From JACVRW01 sp963757815 (GTDB lineage Bacteria > Actinomycetota > Thermoleophilia > Solirubrobacterales > Thermoleophilaceae), in the NCBI GenBank assembly GCA_963757815.1, contig CAVWSN010000036.1, positions 124,001 to 188,000 of the forward strand: a stretch of DNA of 64,000 nt, given 5' to 3'. This document shows, one piece after another, positions 9,173-17,168 of the stretch. The translations under genes were made by a program, and so were the position numbers. The notes below the pieces were generated by a model. The model did not search any database. It saw only the letters and a list, made by a program, of their open reading frames with translations, and had not been told where the DNA came from. Position 1 is the first letter of the stretch. Each line of letters opens with the position of its first letter.

Positions 9173-10099
9173 ATGAGTCTCGATCCGCGCCTCCTGCGCT
9201 CATTCGTGGCCCTGGCGGACGAGCTCCACTTCGGCCGCGCGGCGCAGCGGCTGAGCATCGCGCAGCCGGCGCTGAGCCAGCAGATCAAGCGGCTCGAACT
9301 GCAACTGGGGGTCGAGCTCTTCGAGCGCTCCCGCAACCACGTGGAGCTCACCGCAGCGGGTGGGGAGATGCTGCCTCACGCCCGCTCGGCCGTCGAAGCG
9401 GCGGCCGTCGTGGACGAGATCGGCTCCGCCTTCGCGCACGGCGAGCGCGGAGAGCTGCGCCTGGGACTCTCGCCAGGCGTGCACTACATCGCGCGGACGC
9501 TGCTGGCCGAGCTCGGGAAGCGGATGCCGGACGTCGACGTCCGCGCTCTGCAGGATTCCTCCGGGGCCCTCGCCCAGGGTCTCGCGAGAGGCGAGCTGGA
9601 CGTGGCGATCGGGTTCTGCGCCGAGCCGGCCGACGGCATCGAGCTCGAGCATCTGGTGGACGAGCCGGCGGTGCTCGCCGTCGCGGAAGGTCATCCGCTG
9701 GCAGACCGGGACCGAATCCCCCTGTCTGAGCTCCGAGGCGAGCGAATCGCGCTCGTGGACGCCCGCGACGGCCCCGGCTACAACCGCGCGGTCGTGGAGC
9801 TCTGCCGGGCCGCGGGCTTCGAGCCCAGCACGGTCGAGGACCCGAGCGGCCCGATGGCATGGGAGACGTCGGTTCGCTCCGGAGAGGCGGTTGGCCTGAC
9901 CGCGCGCTGCGCGGCGGTCTCGTCGGCGCGGGGTGTCCGGCTCGTCGAGCTCACGCCTGAGCGGGGCTTCCAGGTGCAGCTGCTGAGGGCGGCGGTCGAG
10001 CGGCCGGTGGCGAGAACGTTCTCGGAGCTCGCCCGGGCGACAATACTTTCTGGGCGTGGAGCGGTTTACGGTCATGGGCGTCGTCAACGTGACCCCTGA
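9173..10099 (+). CDS. LysR-family transcriptional regulator
   Basis: The 308-aa protein has the classic LysR winged helix-turn-helix at residues 1-60 (LLRSFVALADELHFGRAAQR, then QPALSQQIKRLE). A periplasmic-binding-protein-like co-inducer domain follows (RLGLSPGVHYIA onward). It is divergent from the lipoprotein/exporter pair, and LysR regulators often control the divergent neighbour. Its 3' end overlaps the folP start by 44 bases. The last residues (RGAVYGHGRRQRDP) are read from folP coding sequence and look unlike a normal LysR C-terminus, so the frame may have run past its original stop. Confidence 0.9.
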   Translation: MSLDPRLLRSFVALADELHFGRAAQRLSIAQPALSQQIKRLELQLGVELFERSRNHVELTAAGGEMLPHARSAVEAAAVVDEIGSAFAHGERGELRLGLSPGVHYIARTLLAELGKRMPDVDVRALQDSSGALAQGLARGELDVAIGFCAEPADGIELEHLVDEPAVLAVAEGHPLADRDRIPLSELRGERIALVDARDGPGYNRAVVELCRAAGFEPSTVEDPSGPMAWETSVRSGEAVGLTARCAAVSSARGVRLVELTPERGFQVQLLRAAVERPVARTFSELARATILSGRGAVYGHGRRQRDP

Positions 10100-10853
10100 C
10101 TCATTCTCCGACGGAGGGCTGTATCTCGACCCGGAGGCCGCGGTCCGGCATGGCCTCGGGCTGGCGGACGAGGGCGCGGCGATCCTCGACGTCGGCGGCG
10201 AGTCCACCCGCCCGGGCGCCGATCCGGTGGACGCGGCAGAGGAGACGCGCCGGGTCGTCCCCGTGGTGGAGCGGCTCGCGGCAGCCGGCCTGCGGGTCTC
10301 CATCGACACGACCAAGGTCGCGGTGGCGGAGGCGGCGCTCGATGCCGGCGCCACGATCGTCAACGACGTGTCGGCGTTCCGCTTCTCGCCCGAGCTCGCC
10401 GGGCTCGTCGCGGACCGCGGCGCCCAGTGCTGCCTGATGCACATGCTCGGCGAGCCGCGCACGATGCAGGAGGACCCGCGCTACGGGGACGTCGTCGCGG
10501 ACGTGAAGGCGTTCCTCGAGGAGCGGCTGGCGTTCGCCACAGCGGAGGGCGTGCCGGAGGACCGTGTCTGGCTCGACCCCGGCATCGGCTTCGGCAAGAC
10601 CGTCGAGCACAACCTCGAGCTGCTCCGCAGGCTGGGCGAGATCGTGGCGATCGGCCGCCCCGTCGTGGTCGGCACGTCGCGCAAGAGCTTCCTCGGGAAG
10701 CTCGCCGGCGGGCGTCCGGAGGGAGAGCGGCTGCCGGGCACGATTGCCACCAACGTGCTCGCGCTCGAGCGCGGGGCGAGCATCTTCCGCGTCCACGACG
10801 TGGCTCCCGTCGCGGATGCGCTCACGGTGGCCGCTGCTACGGTGGCGCCGTGA
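10056..10853 (+). CDS. folP: dihydropteroate synthase
   Basis: FolP joins p-aminobenzoate to dihydropterin pyrophosphate in folate synthesis. The 265-aa TIM-barrel protein shows both family signatures: MGVVNVTPDSFSDGG at the N-terminus and DVGGESTRPGA with the pyrophosphate-binding residues. Later it has HMLG, DPGIGFGKT and VGTSRKSF with the conserved Lys and Arg/Ser. The GTG start at 10056 gives a standard N-terminus. It overlaps folB by four bases (GTGA), so folP-folB are translationally coupled. Sulfonamides target this enzyme. Confidence 0.96.
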   Translation: MERFTVMGVVNVTPDSFSDGGLYLDPEAAVRHGLGLADEGAAILDVGGESTRPGADPVDAAEETRRVVPVVERLAAAGLRVSIDTTKVAVAEAALDAGATIVNDVSAFRFSPELAGLVADRGAQCCLMHMLGEPRTMQEDPRYGDVVADVKAFLEERLAFATAEGVPEDRVWLDPGIGFGKTVEHNLELLRRLGEIVAIGRPVVVGTSRKSFLGKLAGGRPEGERLPGTIATNVLALERGASIFRVHDVAPVADALTVAAATVAP

Positions 10854-11293
10854 CCTGGGAGCGGGAGGAGCACGGGGACGAGTACGACGATCTCGACGAC
10901 GACGAGCTCGGCGACGACCGTTCCAGCAACCCACCCGCGGTCTCGATCGAGATCAGCGGCCTGTCGCTGTTCACGCGCCACGGCGTGAGCGAGGCCGAGC
11001 GCGAGCTCGGACAGCGGCTCGTGTTCGACATCGCGTTCGATCTCGACGAGTGCGACGCCACGGTCACCGACCGCATCGAGGACACGGTCGACTACGGCGA
11101 GGTATGCGAGCAGGTCGCGCTCGCCGCGCAGGAGCGCTCCTACAAGACGCTCGAGCGTCTCTGCTCCGCCGTCGCCGACCGCCTCGTCGACCGCTTCGGC
11201 GCCGAGTCCGTGCGCGTGAAGGCGGCAAAGCCGGAGCCGCCGATCCCGCTGCCCGTGGACGAGGTCTCGGTCGAGGTGTGGAAGGAGGTCTGA
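10850..11293 (+). CDS. folB: dihydroneopterin aldolase
   Basis: FolB converts 7,8-dihydroneopterin to 6-hydroxymethyl-dihydropterin and glycolaldehyde. From GTG 10850 (overlapping the folP stop) the product is 147 aa. The first 35 residues are a very acidic Glu/Asp extension not typical of the family (usually about 120 aa). The core has LFTRHGVSEAER, the conserved DYGEVCE motif with catalytic Tyr, and VRVKAAKPEPPIP with the catalytic Lys near the C-terminus. It is the middle gene of folP-folB-folK. Confidence 0.92.
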   Translation: MTWEREEHGDEYDDLDDDELGDDRSSNPPAVSIEISGLSLFTRHGVSEAERELGQRLVFDIAFDLDECDATVTDRIEDTVDYGEVCEQVALAAQERSYKTLERLCSAVADRLVDRFGAESVRVKAAKPEPPIPLPVDEVSVEVWKEV

Positions 11294-11315
11294 GCCGGAT
11301 CCACCGCTCCTGACG

Positions 11316-11423
11316 GCGTTTCCACGCCGGAATGCCTTCGCCAGGCGCCACCGGCTCACTCGCGAGGGTTCACCCTCGCTCCGTTCGCCGCTGACGCCTG
11401 GCTCGGCTCCGGCGCGGAAACGC
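11316..11423. repeat. nested imperfect inverted repeat between folB and folK
   Basis: The 150-bp folB-folK gap is almost filled by one fold-back structure. The outer arms are GCGTTTCCACGCCGG (11316-11330) and CCGGCGCGGAAACGC (11409-11423), pairing with one mismatch. The middle arms are GCCAGGCGCC (11340-11349) and GACGCCTGGC (11393-11402). The apical hairpin is CGAGGG-TTCA-CCCTCG (11363-11378). There is no T-run, so it is not a simple terminator. It could be a dispersed palindromic (REP-like) element or an mRNA-processing structure in the fol operon. Confidence 0.75.
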
Positions 11424-11443
11424 TCGCCAGACGGTGATAGGCT

Positions 11444-11962
11444 GTGACGACCGGCTACCTGGGGCTCGGCTCGAACGTCGGGGACCGGGAGGCCAACCTG
11501 CGTCGTGCCCGCGACGCGCTCGGACGGCACGGGGTCGAGGTGCTCGCCTCGTCGTCGCTCTACGAGACCGCGCCCCAGGGCGAGCTGCTCGACCAGCCGG
11601 ACTTCCTCAACGCATGCCTGCGCGTCCGTACCGCGCTCGGGCCCGAGGAGCTCCTCGACGCGTGCAAGGCGGTCGAGCGTGAGCTCGGGCGCCGGCCGGG
11701 CGGCACCCGCCACGGCCCGCGGCCGATCGACGTCGACCTGCTGCTGCTGGGCGACATCGAGTACCACTCGGAGCGTCTGACGCTGCCGCACCGCGAGGTC
11801 ACGAGCAGGCGCTTCGTGGTCGAGCCGCTGCTCGAGCTCGACCCCGGTCTGACGCTGCCCGACGGCACCCGGCTCGCCGGCCTGCGCAGCGCGCTGGCGG
11901 ACCAGCGCGTCCGGGTGGTGACCCCCCAGGCGGGGGGTCTTGAGGCCTGGGGCAGTTCCTAA
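11444..11962 (+). CDS. folK: 2-amino-4-hydroxy-6-hydroxymethyldihydropteridine pyrophosphokinase
   Basis: FolK (HPPK) transfers pyrophosphate from ATP to hydroxymethyl-dihydropterin, making the FolP substrate. The 172-aa product has the N-terminal YLGLGSNVGDRE, SSLYETAP, then FLNAC and the signature RHGPRPIDVDLLLLGD, whose two Asp bind magnesium. PHREVTSRRFVVEPLLE closes the core. The GTG start gives the normal N-terminus. The last roughly 15 residues are Gly-rich and probably not functional. It follows folB after the inverted-repeat gap. Confidence 0.95.
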   Translation: MTTGYLGLGSNVGDREANLRRARDALGRHGVEVLASSSLYETAPQGELLDQPDFLNACLRVRTALGPEELLDACKAVERELGRRPGGTRHGPRPIDVDLLLLGDIEYHSERLTLPHREVTSRRFVVEPLLELDPGLTLPDGTRLAGLRSALADQRVRVVTPQAGGLEAWGSS

Positions 11963-11988
11963 CACCCCCGTGCCGAGTAACCGTAGGT

Positions 11989-12219
11989 GTGATGGAGGAG
12001 AGCACTCTCGAGCTGGCGAGCTTCCGCGGCGACGACGATCCGTCGCTCGTGGCAGCCGCGCTGGCCTGCCGCGCCTGCCTGTCGGGCGACGTGGAATGGT
12101 CGCTGCGCGTCGACGACTTCGACGGCGAGGTCGAGTGCCGCTGCCGTTCCTGCGGCTACGTGCGCGAGGTCTCGCTGACCTCGGAGCAGACGCTGCGCCT
12201 GTCGCTCCAGCCTGCATGA
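11989..12219 (+). CDS. small Cys-rich (zinc-ribbon-like) protein
   Basis: This 75-76-aa protein (start GTG 11989 or ATG 11992) has two Cys pairs, CRAC at about 28-31 and CRCRSC at about 50-55. They are spaced like a zinc ribbon, and the segments between are acidic. I recognise no named family. It stands alone 27 bases after folK and before the histidine kinase. Regular codon periodicity and conserved-looking paired cysteines argue that it is real; function is unknown. Confidence 0.6.
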   Translation: MMEESTLELASFRGDDDPSLVAAALACRACLSGDVEWSLRVDDFDGEVECRCRSCGYVREVSLTSEQTLRLSLQPA

Positions 12220-12250
12220 GCGGGCGCGCCGGGTAGCGTTACAACGCGAC

Positions 12251-13387
12251 ATGGCGGAAAGCGGAGCCGGGTCGCCACGCACGGATGCGCTCGAGGTAAT
12301 CGTCGAGCTTCTCGGCGCGCTGGACGCACCCGGAACCTCGGGGCGCGGCTTCTACGATCGGCTCTGCGAGGCGCTCTGCCGGACGGCGTCGATGACGCGC
12401 GCGATCCTGCTGCTCTACGACGAGGCGCGCCAGCTTGTCGTGCCGCTCGGGAGCCAGGGGTTCCCGCCGGACCTGCTCGACGGCGTGTACGGCACGCTCG
12501 AGGAGACGCCGATCGCGCAGCTGGCGCTGTCCGAGGACCGGGTTGTCGAGGTGACCGGCGAGCTCGAGCGCTGGGTCCCCGAGCGCTACGCGCGCTTCAC
12601 CGGCGTCGACACGCTCACCTGCACCCCGATCTCGGCCGCCGGACGTCTGCTCGGGGTGATCTTCGCGGACCGCGGCGGCACCCGCTTCGAGCTGACGGAC
12701 GAGGAGCGGCACGCGATGTGGACGCTCGGCAAGACCGCCGCGCTCGCCGCGACGGTGCGCATCGCCACCAGCCAGCAGGGCCGCACGCGGCTTCTTCAGG
12801 CGCGCATCGACCTGGCGCGCGAGATCCACGACCGCGTCGTGCAACGCCTCTTCGGCGTCTCGCTCGTGCTTGGCTCGGAGCGCGGTCTCAGCGAGGAGGC
12901 ACGGCGGCGCTGCGCGGACGAGATGCAGGCCGCTCTGGCCGACCTCCGTGAGGCGATCTCGCGCCCGCTCGCCCCGCCGAGCCTCGACACCGGCGCCACG
13001 CTCTACGACGAGCTCGCCCGGCTGGGCCGCCACTACAAGGACCTGCCGCTCGAGCTCGAGTGGGACGAGGGCGTGGAAGTGCCCGAGGACGTGGAGCCGC
13101 TCGCGCAGTCGGTGCTCGCCGAGGCGCTTCGCAACGCCCACAAGCACGCGAGGCCGACAAGCGTGCGCGTCCACGTCGGGCGCAGCAACGGGACCTTCGT
13201 GCTCGAGGTCCGCAACGACGGGGCACGCCGGGCCGCGCGCGGCACGCGCGGCACCGGCATGGGGCTCAAGCTGGCCGCCGTCGAGGCGCTGCAGCGGGGC
13301 GCGCTCGTCGAGTTCGGGCCCGAGGACGGATCGGTGTGGCGCGTGCGGCTCGTCGTGCCCGTGGGGGAGGAGCCCGAGGAGGAGTGA
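12251..13387 (+). CDS. GAF-domain sensor histidine kinase (HisKA_3 type)
   Basis: The 378-aa cytoplasmic kinase has an N-terminal GAF domain (about 15-165). The HisKA_3 dimerisation box AREIHDRVVQRLFG (His about 194) follows, then a C-terminal ATPase domain with N-box EALRNAHKHA and G-box GTGMGLKLAAVE. There is no membrane helix, so the signal is likely internal (redox, ligand or gas). The GAF domain shows no obvious heme motif. It overlaps the response-regulator gene by four bases (GTGA), so the two are a NarL-type two-component pair in one operon. Confidence 0.92.
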   Translation: MAESGAGSPRTDALEVIVELLGALDAPGTSGRGFYDRLCEALCRTASMTRAILLLYDEARQLVVPLGSQGFPPDLLDGVYGTLEETPIAQLALSEDRVVEVTGELERWVPERYARFTGVDTLTCTPISAAGRLLGVIFADRGGTRFELTDEERHAMWTLGKTAALAATVRIATSQQGRTRLLQARIDLAREIHDRVVQRLFGVSLVLGSERGLSEEARRRCADEMQAALADLREAISRPLAPPSLDTGATLYDELARLGRHYKDLPLELEWDEGVEVPEDVEPLAQSVLAEALRNAHKHARPTSVRVHVGRSNGTFVLEVRNDGARRAARGTRGTGMGLKLAAVEALQRGALVEFGPEDGSVWRVRLVVPVGEEPEEE

Positions 13388-13989
13388 GCCCCGAGCGCAA
13401 CCTGCGGGTGCTGGTGGTGGACGACCACGACGTCGTCCACTGGGGTTTCCGGCTCCTCCTGACCGAGCAGCCGTGGGTGGAGCGCTGCCTCACCGCGTCG
13501 AGCGTCGAGGAGGCGCTCGAGATGGCCCGCCGCTACGAGCCGCACGTGGCGCTGGTGGACCTGTTCCTCGGCGAGGAATCCGGCGCCGAGCTGTGCGAGG
13601 CGATCCGGCGCGACTCACCGCGCACGCGCGTGCTCCTGATCTCGGGCGCCGGCTGGATCTCGCCCCAGGCAGCGAAGGCGGCCGGCGCCTCGGGCTTCGT
13701 CTCGAAGGACTGGTCCGCACACGACGTGGCGATGGCCGTCCGCATGGTCGGCAAGGGGATGACCGTGTTCGCGCCGCGCGCCGAGCAGCCCTCGGCGCCG
13801 CTGTCCGACCGCGAGCGCGAGGTGCTCACCCACATGGCCTCCGGCGCCACCAACAAGGAGATCGCCCAGCGCCTCTACCTGTCCCCGCACACCGTCAAGG
13901 AGCACACCAGCTCGCTGTACCGCAAGCTGGGCGTTCGCAACCGGGCGGAGGCTGTGCAGCGCGCCGAGCGACTTGGCCTGACAGCCTGA
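13384..13989 (+). CDS. NarL/FixJ-family response regulator
   Basis: This 201-aa regulator has a receiver domain (DD at about 15-16, phospho-Asp in VALVDLFLG near 58, switch Ser/Thr in LLISGAG, Lys in FVSKDW). A C-terminal LuxR-type helix-turn-helix follows (LSDREREVLTHMASGATNKE, then SPHTVKEHTSSLYRKLGV). It is the cognate partner of the overlapping histidine kinase. The start is GTG 13384, sharing GTGA with the kinase stop. Targets are unknown. The direct repeat straddling its stop codon (13978-14011) belongs to the promoter of the next gene. Confidence 0.93.
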   Translation: MSPERNLRVLVVDDHDVVHWGFRLLLTEQPWVERCLTASSVEEALEMARRYEPHVALVDLFLGEESGAELCEAIRRDSPRTRVLLISGAGWISPQAAKAAGASGFVSKDWSAHDVAMAVRMVGKGMTVFAPRAEQPSAPLSDREREVLTHMASGATNKEIAQRLYLSPHTVKEHTSSLYRKLGVRNRAEAVQRAERLGLTA

Positions 13990-14026
13990 AAACGCTTGCT
14001 GACAGCCTGAAGAACACTTGTATACT
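13978..14026 (+). promoter_or_regulatory. promoter with 13-bp direct repeats before the FCD regulator
   Basis: CTGACAGCCTGAA occurs twice, at 13978-13990 and 13999-14011, exactly 21 bp apart (two helix turns). The second copy contains CTGACA (13999-14004), a near-consensus -35 placed 16 bp before the -10 TATACT (14021-14026). The downstream GTG is at 14034, so the transcript is likely leaderless. The repeat arrangement suggests an operator, plausibly for autoregulation by the FCD/GntR protein. The first copy overlaps the end of the response regulator. Confidence 0.65.
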
Positions 14027-14033
14027 AGGCGAC

Positions 14034-14723
14034 GTGCGTATCCCGCTTAGCGAGAGGGCGGGCGGGGCAGCCGCTCGGGATCAGGTCTACGCGGCGCTTC
14101 GCGAGGCGATCGTCAGCGCCGAGCTCGAACCCGGGCGGCGCCTGTCCGAGAACGAGCTCGCCGAGCTGCTCGGCGTCAGCCGTACCCCGGTCCGCGAAGC
14201 ACTTGCCCGCCTGCGTGACGAGCGCCTGATTGCCATCGTCCCGCAGCTCGGCACCTTCGTCACGCTGATCAGCGACGAGGCGATCGCCGACGCCGCCTTC
14301 GTGCGCGAGGCGCTCGAGTGCAGCGCCATCAGGCTCGCAACCGAGCGCGCCAGCGCGCAGCAGCTCGAGGCCCTGCAGGCCAACCTGGCCGCGCAGGAAC
14401 GGGCCGAGCAGAGCGGCGACGTCGAGGCGTTCGACGCGCTCGACGCCTCACTTCACCGGAGCCTCTGCGAGCTGAGCGGAAGGGACATCGCCTGGTCGCT
14501 GAGCCGGCGGGCGAACGGTCATCTCGACCGCGTGCGGCGTCTTAGCCTGCCCGAGCCCGGGTACCTCGCAGAGATGGTCGACGAGCACCGCACCGTCGTG
14601 GCGGCCGTGGCGGAAGGCGATGCCGACCGGGCCGAGGAGGCGCTGCGCCACCACCTGCGGATGGTGCTCTCGAGCCTGCCGCACATCCGCGCCGAGCACC
14701 CTGACTACTTCGAGGAGAGCTGA
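14034..14723 (+). CDS. GntR-family regulator with FCD domain
   Basis: The 229-aa protein has an N-terminal winged helix (DQVYAALREAIVSAELEPGR, then SENELAELLGVSRTPVREAL). An all-helical FCD ligand-binding domain follows, with His/Asp/Glu residues (ALHRSLCELSG-like region, VDEHRTVVAAV, RHHLRMV) that usually bind metal and a carboxylate. GTG 14034 is chosen because it follows a strong -10 at leaderless distance; the open frame further upstream is an artefact. It sits 7 bases before the E1 alpha gene and probably controls that operon in response to an organic acid such as pyruvate or lactate. Confidence 0.9.
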   Translation: MRIPLSERAGGAAARDQVYAALREAIVSAELEPGRRLSENELAELLGVSRTPVREALARLRDERLIAIVPQLGTFVTLISDEAIADAAFVREALECSAIRLATERASAQQLEALQANLAAQERAEQSGDVEAFDALDASLHRSLCELSGRDIAWSLSRRANGHLDRVRRLSLPEPGYLAEMVDEHRTVVAAVAEGDADRAEEALRHHLRMVLSSLPHIRAEHPDYFEES

Positions 14724-14730
14724 GATAGAG

Positions 14731-15804
14731 ATGGCCGTCGTAACTCGCGCCGAGGAGCACGCCCTGCCGCTGGACGTACGCCGGCGCCTCTACGAGGACA
14801 TGGTCCTGAGCCGGGTCTTCGAGACCGAGGCGGAGCGCCAGTACAAGGCCGCCAAGATCGGCGGTTACTGCCACCTCTCGTCGGGCCAGGAGGCCGCCAC
14901 GGTGGGGGTGGTGCACGCGCTCGAGGAGGACGACCTGCTCGTGACCGGCTATCGCTGCCATGGCTTCGCCCTCGCGCGCGGGGTCTCCCCGGACGCCGTG
15001 ATGGCCGAGCTCTTCGGGCGCTCGGACGGCTGCGCCCACGGGCGTGGCGGCTCCATGCACCTGCTCGACGTCGGGCGCGGCTTCTACGGCGGCTGGGGAA
15101 TCGTCGCCGGCCAGCTGCCGGTGGCCACCGGGCTCGCCCTCGCCCTGGTTCGCCAGGGTCGCTCGCAGGCGGTCCTGTGCGAGCTCGGCGACGGCGCGGT
15201 GAACATGGGGGCTTGGCACGAGTCACTCAACCTCGCGGCGCTCTGGCACCTGCCGATCGTCTTCCTGATCGTCAACAACGAGTACGGGATGGGCACCTCG
15301 GTAGCCCGCGCCTCCGCCGAGCCCGAGCTGTGGCGGCGCGCCTCCGCCCACCGCATGCACGGCGAACGCGTGGACGGCGACGACCTCGACGCCGTGGTCG
15401 AGGCGAGCACGCGCTTGCTCCAGGGCGCCCGCCAGGAGCGCCGGCCGGCGGTGCTCGAGGCGGTGACCTATCGCTATCGCGGCCACTCGGTGGCGGATGC
15501 GGGCCTCGCGTATCGCACGCGCGACGAGATCAAGGCCCGCCAGGAGATCGACCCGATCGTGCGAGTACGGCGGCAGCTGATCGAGGCGGGCATCGACGAC
15601 GCCGAGCTCGAGGCCGTCGACAGCCGGGCCGACGAGCGCGTGCGCGCAGCCGTCGAGTTCGCCGACGCGAGCCCGGAGCCGGACCTCGACAGGCTCGCCG
15701 CGGGCATGTACGCGCCGGGCAGCGCCGAGCAGTTCGAGCGCATGCGGCCGGGCAGCCCGTTCGGCGAGGAGGCGCTCACCTTCGACGCGGGGCTCGGGGC
15801 ATGA
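14731..15804 (+). CDS. pdhA: thiamine-diphosphate dehydrogenase E1 alpha subunit (pyruvate dehydrogenase type)
   Basis: This is the alpha subunit of a heterotetrameric 2-oxo-acid dehydrogenase E1, which decarboxylates pyruvate or a related 2-oxo acid using ThDP. The ThDP/Mg motif runs from GDGAVNMGAWHESLN to VNN. The N-terminal YRCHGFALARG and GRGGSMH motifs and the phospho-loop YRYRGHSVADA are typical. The length (357 aa) fits PdhA. Acetoin dehydrogenase and branched-chain E1 are close relatives, so the substrate is uncertain; E2 and E3 genes are not in the window. It overlaps the beta-subunit gene by four bases. Confidence 0.88.
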   Translation: MAVVTRAEEHALPLDVRRRLYEDMVLSRVFETEAERQYKAAKIGGYCHLSSGQEAATVGVVHALEEDDLLVTGYRCHGFALARGVSPDAVMAELFGRSDGCAHGRGGSMHLLDVGRGFYGGWGIVAGQLPVATGLALALVRQGRSQAVLCELGDGAVNMGAWHESLNLAALWHLPIVFLIVNNEYGMGTSVARASAEPELWRRASAHRMHGERVDGDDLDAVVEASTRLLQGARQERRPAVLEAVTYRYRGHSVADAGLAYRTRDEIKARQEIDPIVRVRRQLIEAGIDDAELEAVDSRADERVRAAVEFADASPEPDLDRLAAGMYAPGSAEQFERMRPGSPFGEEALTFDAGLGA

Positions 15805-16811
15805 GCGCCACGGTCACCGCACCCACGGGCACCGAGGTCATGACCTACCGCGAGGCGCTTCGCCTCGCGATGCGCGAGGAGCTCGCGCGCGACGAGCGCG
15901 TGTTCATCATGGGCGAGGAGGTCGGCCTCTTCGAGGGCTCCTACAAGGTCACGGCCGGCCTGATGGACGAGTTCGGCCCCGACCGCGTGCGCGACACGCC
16001 GATCTCCGAGGAGGGCTTCGTCGGCGCCGGCGTGGGCGCCGCGATGCTGGGCGAGCGCCCGATCGTCGAGATCATGACGATCAACTTCCTGCTGGTGGCC
16101 ATGGACCAGGTGATCAACCACGCGGCCAAGGTGGGAACCATGTTCGGCGGCGAGGTGCGCTGTCCGCTCGTGATCCGCACGCCCAACGGTGCCGGGAACC
16201 AGCTGACGGCGCAGCACTCGCAGTCGTTCGAGGGCTGGTTCGCCTCGACGCCCGGCCTCAAGGTGGTGGCCCCCGCCAACCCGGCGGACGCCAAGGGCCT
16301 CCTGAAGGCGGCCGTGCGCGACGAGGACCCGGTGCTCGTGATCGAGAACCTGCCGCTCTACAAGCAGAAGGGCGAGGTTCCGCTCGACCCCGAGCACGTG
16401 ACGCCAATCGGCCGCGCCCAGGTCGTCCGGGAGGGCAGCGACATCACGCTCGTCGCCCACTCCTACGCGGTCACGCGCTCGCTCCAGGTCGCGGAGCGGC
16501 TTGCCGAGGAGGGCATCTCGGCCGAGGTCGTCGACCTGCGCTCGCTTCGCCCGCTGGACGTCGAGACGGTGGCCGCATCGGTGGCGCGCACGAACCGCGC
16601 GCTCTGCGTCGAGGAGGGCTGGCCGAGCTACGGCGTGACGGCCGAGATCGCCGCCCGCATCGGCAAGGCCTGCTTCGACGACCTCGACGCGCCTGTCGAG
16701 CGCGTCGGCATGGCCGAGGTGCCGCTCCCGTACGCGAAGAACCTCGAGCTGGCGGCGATGCCGGGCGCCGAGCGGATCGCGGCGGCGGCGCGCTCGGTCC
16801 TGAACCGCTAA
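15801..16811 (+). CDS. pdhB: thiamine-diphosphate dehydrogenase E1 beta subunit (pyruvate dehydrogenase type)
   Basis: The 336-aa beta subunit has the transketolase pyrimidine-binding domain (FIMGEEVGLFEGSYKVT, ISEEGFVGAGVGAA) and a C-terminal transketolase_C domain (DLRSLRPLDVETV). These features place it with PdhB/AcoB proteins. It starts with ATGA overlapping the alpha stop, which keeps the two subunits in equal amounts. Its stop overlaps the stop of the convergent small gene at 16808. Regulation is presumably through the upstream FCD regulator. Confidence 0.9.
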   Translation: MSATVTAPTGTEVMTYREALRLAMREELARDERVFIMGEEVGLFEGSYKVTAGLMDEFGPDRVRDTPISEEGFVGAGVGAAMLGERPIVEIMTINFLLVAMDQVINHAAKVGTMFGGEVRCPLVIRTPNGAGNQLTAQHSQSFEGWFASTPGLKVVAPANPADAKGLLKAAVRDEDPVLVIENLPLYKQKGEVPLDPEHVTPIGRAQVVREGSDITLVAHSYAVTRSLQVAERLAEEGISAEVVDLRSLRPLDVETVAASVARTNRALCVEEGWPSYGVTAEIAARIGKACFDDLDAPVERVGMAEVPLPYAKNLELAAMPGAERIAAAARSVLNR

Positions 16812-17167
16812 CGGATCAGTCCGCTCTTACGGTCGAGCTCCTGGAGGAGCTCGTGCGCCACCAGCTCGATGTCCTTGTGCCGCCACTCCGCGGCGCGGTA
16901 GTGGCAGGCGATGAGGCCCGACCGATGGAGGCGGCGGAAGTCGCCATAGACGAAGGCATATCGCGCCTTGGTCTCGTCGGCGGCGCCGTCGGTAAGGCCC
17001 AGGTGCCACTCGGCGTACTCCTCCCAGGAGTGCGACTCGAGGAAGTCGTTCTCGTGCGCCGCACGGGGCTGCACCTCACCCCATTCGCTATCGAGGACAT
17101 ACTGCCGCGACTCGATCAGCCGCCGTGCCCGGGCGACGCCACGCTCGTTGACCGAGTAGGAGGCCAC
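16808..17167 (-). CDS. conserved hypothetical protein, 119 aa
   Basis: The protein is soluble and rich in Trp, Tyr and His. The middle part (EEYAEWHLGLTDGAADETKA, then YAFVYGDFRRLHRSGL) looks strongly constrained, and it ends in an amphipathic helix. I have an impression of a conserved actinobacterial family but cannot name a function. No membrane segment, signal peptide or metal motif is clear. It is two bases from the GST-like gene on the same strand, so the two form a small operon convergent with pdhAB. Confidence 0.7.
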   Translation of the reverse strand: MASYSVNERGVARARRLIESRQYVLDSEWGEVQPRAAHENDFLESHSWEEYAEWHLGLTDGAADETKARYAFVYGDFRRLHRSGLIACHYRAAEWRHKDIELVAHELLQELDRKSGLIR

Positions 17168-17168
17168 G

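Noticed and set aside
12870..14033. Long upstream extension of the FCD regulator frame
   Set aside because: It overlaps the kinase and response regulator entirely, and a strong -10 precedes the GTG at 14034.
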